NCBI GenBank assembly: GCA_025462985.1
Contig: JAOAPP010000011.1
Coordinates: 1-11,398, forward strand
Length of the DNA: 11,398 bases
Direction of reading: 5' to 3'
DNA from: Bryobacterales bacterium
GTDB taxonomy: Bacteria; Acidobacteriota; Terriglobia; Bryobacterales; Bryobacteraceae
The notes below the pieces were generated by a model that worked only from the letters and a program-made list of their open reading frames with translations, made no database searches and was not told the origin of the DNA. Shown here piece after piece: positions 8,589-11,398 of this stretch. Every line of letters starts with the position of its first letter. Position 1 is the stretch's first letter. Made by a program: the position numbers and the translations under genes.

Positions 8589-9317
8589 TCAGTGCGCGGA
8601 CCCGGTCCGCAGCATCGGCTGGATGAACTTCAGAACATCGCGTGCGACGATCTTATTGCCCTCGCCATTGGGATGGATGCCGTCGGGCTGCATCATGTCC
8701 GCATGCTGGTAGACATTGACCAGCAGAAACGGGAACAAGCGGAGCTTGTACTTTTTGGCGAGCTCCGGGAACATTGCAGTGAAAGGCTTGATGTAGTCGG
8801 ACCCGTAGTTGGGAGGCAGCGTGATGCCGAGGAGTACTGTCGGGATTTTCGCCGCCTGAAGCCGGGTAATCATCTGCTCGAGGTTGTCTTTGGTGGCATT
8901 CACGGGGATTCCGCGCAGGCCGTCGTTGCCGCCGAATTCGAGTAGGACGAGCGCCGGGTGCGCCGCAATGACGTTGTCGATCCGGGCAAGACCGTCAGTT
9001 GTCGTGTCGCCGCTCACGCCCTGGTTCTCGACGCGGTACTTGTAGCCGTCTGCGTCCAGCAGCTCCTGCAGGTAATCGGGGTAGGTATCTTGCACTACTC
9101 CCGCTGTGAGGCTGTCGCCGAAAGCGACGATCACGGGGCGGCTATCTTGCAAATTGGCGGCAGGCGTCGTGGATGCGCTGGAACTTCCGGCAGGCGCCAC
9201 ACGTTGTTTTTCAGTAGGAGCCGATGATTCTTTTTGCGCATCCGAGCCGCAGCCCGACAAAATGAGGCCGAGAGCCCCAATCATTGCGAAAATAACACTG
9301 AAGCTCCTGTCCGCCAC
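8589..9317 (-). CDS. tesA: TesA-like GDSL/SGNH hydrolase, predicted lipoprotein (lysophospholipase L1 / arylesterase family)
   Basis: This is an SGNH-fold esterase of the TesA family, which cleaves acyl thioesters, lysophospholipids and aryl esters in the periplasm. The 242 residues begin with a lipoprotein signal ending in the lipobox LSGC (20-23), so Cys23 should be lipidated. A Ser/Thr/Ala/Pro-rich linker spans about 24-60 before the enzyme domain. SGNH blocks are clear: GDSLTAG (67-73, Ser69), GVSGDTT (100-106), GGNDGLR (129-135, Asn131) and DGIHPNGEG (212-220, Asp212 and His215). The chosen start is GTG 9317. The next Met (residue 12) would leave a signal with no charged n-region. E. coli TesA is, in contrast, secreted as a soluble protein. 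The gene heads the tight minus-strand cluster and is divergent from the YbbA-like ATPase, as in E. coli tesA-ybbA, which supports this subfamily. Confidence 0.9.
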   Translation of the reverse strand: MADRSFSVIFAMIGALGLILSGCGSDAQKESSAPTEKQRVAPAGSSSASTTPAANLQDSRPVIVAFGDSLTAGVVQDTYPDYLQELLDADGYKYRVENQGVSGDTTTDGLARIDNVIAAHPALVLLEFGGNDGLRGIPVNATKDNLEQMITRLQAAKIPTVLLGITLPPNYGSDYIKPFTAMFPELAKKYKLRLFPFLLVNVYQHADMMQPDGIHPNGEGNKIVARDVLKFIQPMLRTGSAH

Positions 9318-9331
9318 AATCCTAGATTGAC
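9318..9331. other. 14-base divergent gap between tesA-like gene and ybbA-like gene
   Basis: Two genes on opposite strands start on either side of these 14 bases. The gap is too short for two complete promoters and leaders, so each gene's control signals must reach into the other's coding region. No Shine-Dalgarno sequence precedes the + strand ATG 9332. A TAGATT hexamer at 9323-9328 resembles a -10 box but sits only 3 bases from that ATG. I do not claim it as a promoter. Confidence 0.6.
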
Positions 9332-10042
9332 ATGCATTCCGACCACGACGTTATTGAAGTACTAGATGTGTCTAAAGTCATTGAGAATCCGCCGAATCGG
9401 GTGGAGATTCTGAGGAATGTGAGCTTCACAGTGCCCCGCGGACAGTTCGCTGCGGTGATGGGCGCGTCCGGAAGCGGTAAGAGTACGCTGCTTGGCCTGA
9501 TGGCCGCCTTGGACTCGGTTTCATCAGGCAAGATTCTGCTCGACGGTGTCGATATCACGCGGATGAAAGAGGATCAGCTGGCGCGGCTGCGAGGCCGGAA
9601 GATCGGGTTTGTCTTTCAGTCGTACCAACTCGTACCGACGCTGACGGCGGAAGAGAACGTCCTGCTGCCGGCGGAGTTGAGCGGGTATCCGGGCGATTTG
9701 CGGCGACGGTCGAAGGATTTGCTGGAGCGTGTGGGTCTGTCCAATCGCGCGCATCACTATCCGGTGCAACTCTCGGGCGGGGAACAGCAACGTGTGGCGC
9801 TGGCCCGTGCCTTTATCACCGAACCACCGATTCTGATGGCGGATGAGCCGACAGGCAACCTGGACAGCGCGAACGGCCAGCACGTGCTGGATCTTCTGCT
9901 CGCTCTGAACCGGGAACAGCAGACCACGATGGTGCTTGTGACGCATGACCGGAAGCTGGCCGAATACGCGGACCGGGTGATTACGTTGCGCGACGGACGA
10001 GTGTATAGCGATGAGCTGGCCGGCCGGGAAGTGGAAGTCTAG
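9332..10042 (+). CDS. ybbA: ABC transporter ATPase, YbbA/LolD/MacB type
   Basis: This is the ATP-hydrolysing subunit of a type VII (MacB/LolCDE-like) ABC system, which uses ATP to drive mechanical movement of an FtsX-type permease and not classical transport through a channel. The 236 residues carry a complete ATPase set: Walker A GASGSGKST (44-52, Lys50), Q-loop Gln96 in FVFQSYQLVPTLTAEENV, signature LSGGEQQRVALARAF (147-161), Walker B ILMADEPTGNLDS (167-179, Glu172) and H-loop His205 in VTHD. By sequence alone LolD, MacB and YbbA are hard to separate. YbbA is preferred because the next gene encodes a YbbP-like permease and the divergent neighbour a TesA-like hydrolase. An in-frame TAG at 9323-9325 blocks any start upstream other than rare codons, so ATG 9332 is the likely start, even though no ribosome binding site is seen. 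Confidence 0.93.
   Translation: MHSDHDVIEVLDVSKVIENPPNRVEILRNVSFTVPRGQFAAVMGASGSGKSTLLGLMAALDSVSSGKILLDGVDITRMKEDQLARLRGRKIGFVFQSYQLVPTLTAEENVLLPAELSGYPGDLRRRSKDLLERVGLSNRAHHYPVQLSGGEQQRVALARAFITEPPILMADEPTGNLDSANGQHVLDLLLALNREQQTTMVLVTHDRKLAEYADRVITLRDGRVYSDELAGREVEV
10033..10037 (+). promoter_or_regulatory. Ribosome binding site for the ybbP-like permease
   Basis: GGAAG inside the last codons of the ATPase gene lies 6 bases before GTG 10044. It decides the permease start, which follows the ATPase stop after a single base and indicates a coupled two-gene operon. Confidence 0.7.
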
Positions 10043-10043
10043 C

Positions 10044-11398
10044 GTGTTTTTTCGTACTGCCTCGAAGATTGCGTATCGCGAGCTGCGTGCGTCACCTGCC
10101 AAGTTTCTGTTCGTTGTTCTGGCGGTGGCAATCGGAGTGGCGGCGCTCAGCGGAGTCAAGGGGTTCGGCTACGCCTTTAAAGGAATGCTGCTGAAGAACG
10201 CCAAGCAGTTGACTGCGGCGGATGTGCAGGCGCAGATCTGGGCGCTTCCCACGCCGGAGCAGTTGAGAGACGTGGAAAGCCTTGGCCGCGCGGACGGTGA
10301 GATGACGCGAGTGACCGAGACGGTCTCGATGGCTGCATCGGCAAAGCAAAAGGTCCCGCAGATGGTGTCGGTGAAAGCTGTGGATCCGGCTGCCTACCCG
10401 TTCTACGGGCGGCTCACGACAGACCCGGCGGGGTCGCTGGCCTCACTGCTGTGCGATGACTCTTCGGTCGTGGTGACTCCAGAACTTTTGCTGCGGCTTC
10501 GGGTGAAAAGAGGGGACGTGATCCGCCTTGGCGGCAAGGAGTTTCGGGTGGTCGGAACCCTAATGACGGAGCCGGACCGGCTGGCTTCCGGCTTTGGTCC
10601 CGGGATGCGGGTTCTGATGACCCGGGCGGGGCTGGAGCGCACCGGGCTGATGCAGTTTGGAAGCCGGGCGGCACAGCGGTTTCTGTTCAAGCTGAAGCCG
10701 GGCGTGGATTTGGATCGCATGCGGGCCGAGTTGAGTGGGACGCTTCCGCATGTCCATATCAGCGATTATCGTGATGGCAGCCCGGCGGTTGGCAAAGCCA
10801 TCGACAACACCACGACATTCCTGAGTTTGATCAGTCTGATTGCGCTGATTGTGGGTTCGCTGGGTGTGGCGATGGCGATGTACTCGCATCTGCAGCAGCG
10901 GATGGACACCATCGGTGTGATGAAGGCGATTGGGGCGCGCGGGAGTCAGGTGACGCAGATTTACCTGATCCAGACGCTCTGGCTTGGGATCGTCGGCGCG
11001 GTAATTGGAGTGGCGATCGGGGCCGCGGTGCAGCGGTCGTTCCCATGGCTGATTCATCAGGTATTTGTGCAGCTGCCACCAATTCCGTGGGACTGGTCAT
11101 TCAGCCTGCAAGGCATGTGCCTCGGAATCATGGCGACGCTGCTGTTTACGGTGCCGCCACTGCTGGCGCTGCGTAATGTCCGTCCAAGCCTTGTGTTCCG
11201 GCGCAACATGTCGGATGCGGCAATTGAGAGCCGCAGGCACTGGCGCGAGAGAGTGCCGAGTGTATTAGGCGCGATTCTTAACCAGGCCGGCTTTGCCGGA
11301 ATAGCCGTGAGGCTGAGCGATTCGAGGAAGAGAGGCCTGTATATCATTGCCGGGCTGGCGGCAAGTCACGTGATTCTCACCGCGGTGGCGGCGCTGCT
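10044..11398 (+). CDS. ybbP: FtsX-domain ABC permease, YbbP type (3' end beyond window)
   Basis: An open frame runs from GTG 10044 to the window end, giving 451 codons without a stop. TM1 is at about residues 20-38 and is followed by a ~220-residue extracytoplasmic domain. That domain contains VKAVDPAAYPFYGRL (110-124), which resembles the YbbP family pattern. TM2 (about 259-282) leads to the FtsX-type coupling segment GVMKAIGARGSQVTQIYLIQ (291-310). TM3 is at about 307-329 and TM4 at about 353-376. A second membrane block begins near residue 432, where the window ends. MacB-type permeases have four TMs, whereas YbbP has ten and roughly 800 residues. The start of a second block therefore favours YbbP. 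It should form a complex with the upstream ATPase. In E. coli the pair is linked to TesA. Substrate is not visible here. Confidence 0.88.
   Translation, partial: MFFRTASKIAYRELRASPAKFLFVVLAVAIGVAALSGVKGFGYAFKGMLLKNAKQLTAADVQAQIWALPTPEQLRDVESLGRADGEMTRVTETVSMAASAKQKVPQMVSVKAVDPAAYPFYGRLTTDPAGSLASLLCDDSSVVVTPELLLRLRVKRGDVIRLGGKEFRVVGTLMTEPDRLASGFGPGMRVLMTRAGLERTGLMQFGSRAAQRFLFKLKPGVDLDRMRAELSGTLPHVHISDYRDGSPAVGKAIDNTTTFLSLISLIALIVGSLGVAMAMYSHLQQRMDTIGVMKAIGARGSQVTQIYLIQTLWLGIVGAVIGVAIGAAVQRSFPWLIHQVFVQLPPIPWDWSFSLQGMCLGIMATLLFTVPPLLALRNVRPSLVFRRNMSDAAIESRRHWRERVPSVLGAILNQAGFAGIAVRLSDSRKRGLYIIAGLAASHVILTAVAAL

Noticed and set aside
7527..8945. A 472-codon open frame on the + strand opposite folC and the tesA-like gene
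   Set aside because: It is antisense to two well-supported genes with complete motif sets. Its product is Asp/Gly/Arg-rich without recognisable domains, as expected from codon bias in GC-rich genes, and no ribosome binding site was seen.
9284..9312. Possible -35 (TTGCGA at 9284-9289) for the ybbA-like gene
   Set aside because: No acceptable -10 hexamer lies 16-18 bases downstream, so the pair does not make a credible promoter.
10560..11057. Minus-strand frames over the ybbP-like gene
   Set aside because: The + strand frame from 10044 is open to the window end and has TM segments and an FtsX motif. The minus frames are Arg/His/Pro/Gln-rich shadows.
1..11398. Search for CRISPR repeats, tRNA/rRNA, insertion sequences or a defence or phage module
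   Set aside because: Coding regions fill almost all of the window with housekeeping or envelope families. No regularly spaced repeats, transposase motifs or RNA gene signatures were seen by eye.

Overview
This looks like ordinary chromosomal DNA from a Gram-negative-type bacterium with moderately high GC. There is no sign of phage, transposon, CRISPR or other mobile DNA. Together, a Bacillus-type purine module (small PurL, separate PurQ, Fe-S PurF with a propeptide), a secreted CocE/NonD-type hydrolase, a lipoprotein GDSL hydrolase and a YbbAP-type ABC system fit a diderm such as an Acidobacteriota member. That assignment rests on general pattern and is not proven by the window.

Left part (1-4583, + strand). 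The tail of an upstream gene, possibly a UvrD/PcrA-type helicase C-terminus, ends at 168. It is followed by a compact purine operon, purQ-purL-purF. PurQ and PurL overlap by an ATGA and together carry out step 4 of de novo purine synthesis (FGAR to FGAM). PurF carries out the committed first step. The small PurS subunit that this type of PurL normally needs is not in the window.

Middle part (4597-9317, - strand, reading from 9317 leftward). Four closely packed genes probably form one transcript. They are a TesA-like GDSL hydrolase predicted to be a lipoprotein, folC (folate polyglutamylation), a secreted CocE/NonD-family serine hydrolase, and plsC (lysophosphatidate acyltransferase). The gaps are 3, 7 and 28 bases. 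The plsC end converges with the purF end across only 13 bases.

Right part (9332-11398, + strand). An ABC ATPase (YbbA/LolD type) and its large FtsX-type permease (YbbP type, cut by the window edge) start 14 bases from, and divergent to, the TesA-like gene. This is the same divergent tesA | ybbA-ybbP arrangement known in E. coli, where the three products are functionally linked in membrane lipid or hydrophobic-ester handling.

The most interesting point is that the hydrolase partner here appears to be lipid-anchored through a long low-complexity linker, and that it shares an operon with plsC and another exported hydrolase. The window is otherwise well explained by known families. There are no gene-free stretches over 40 bases.
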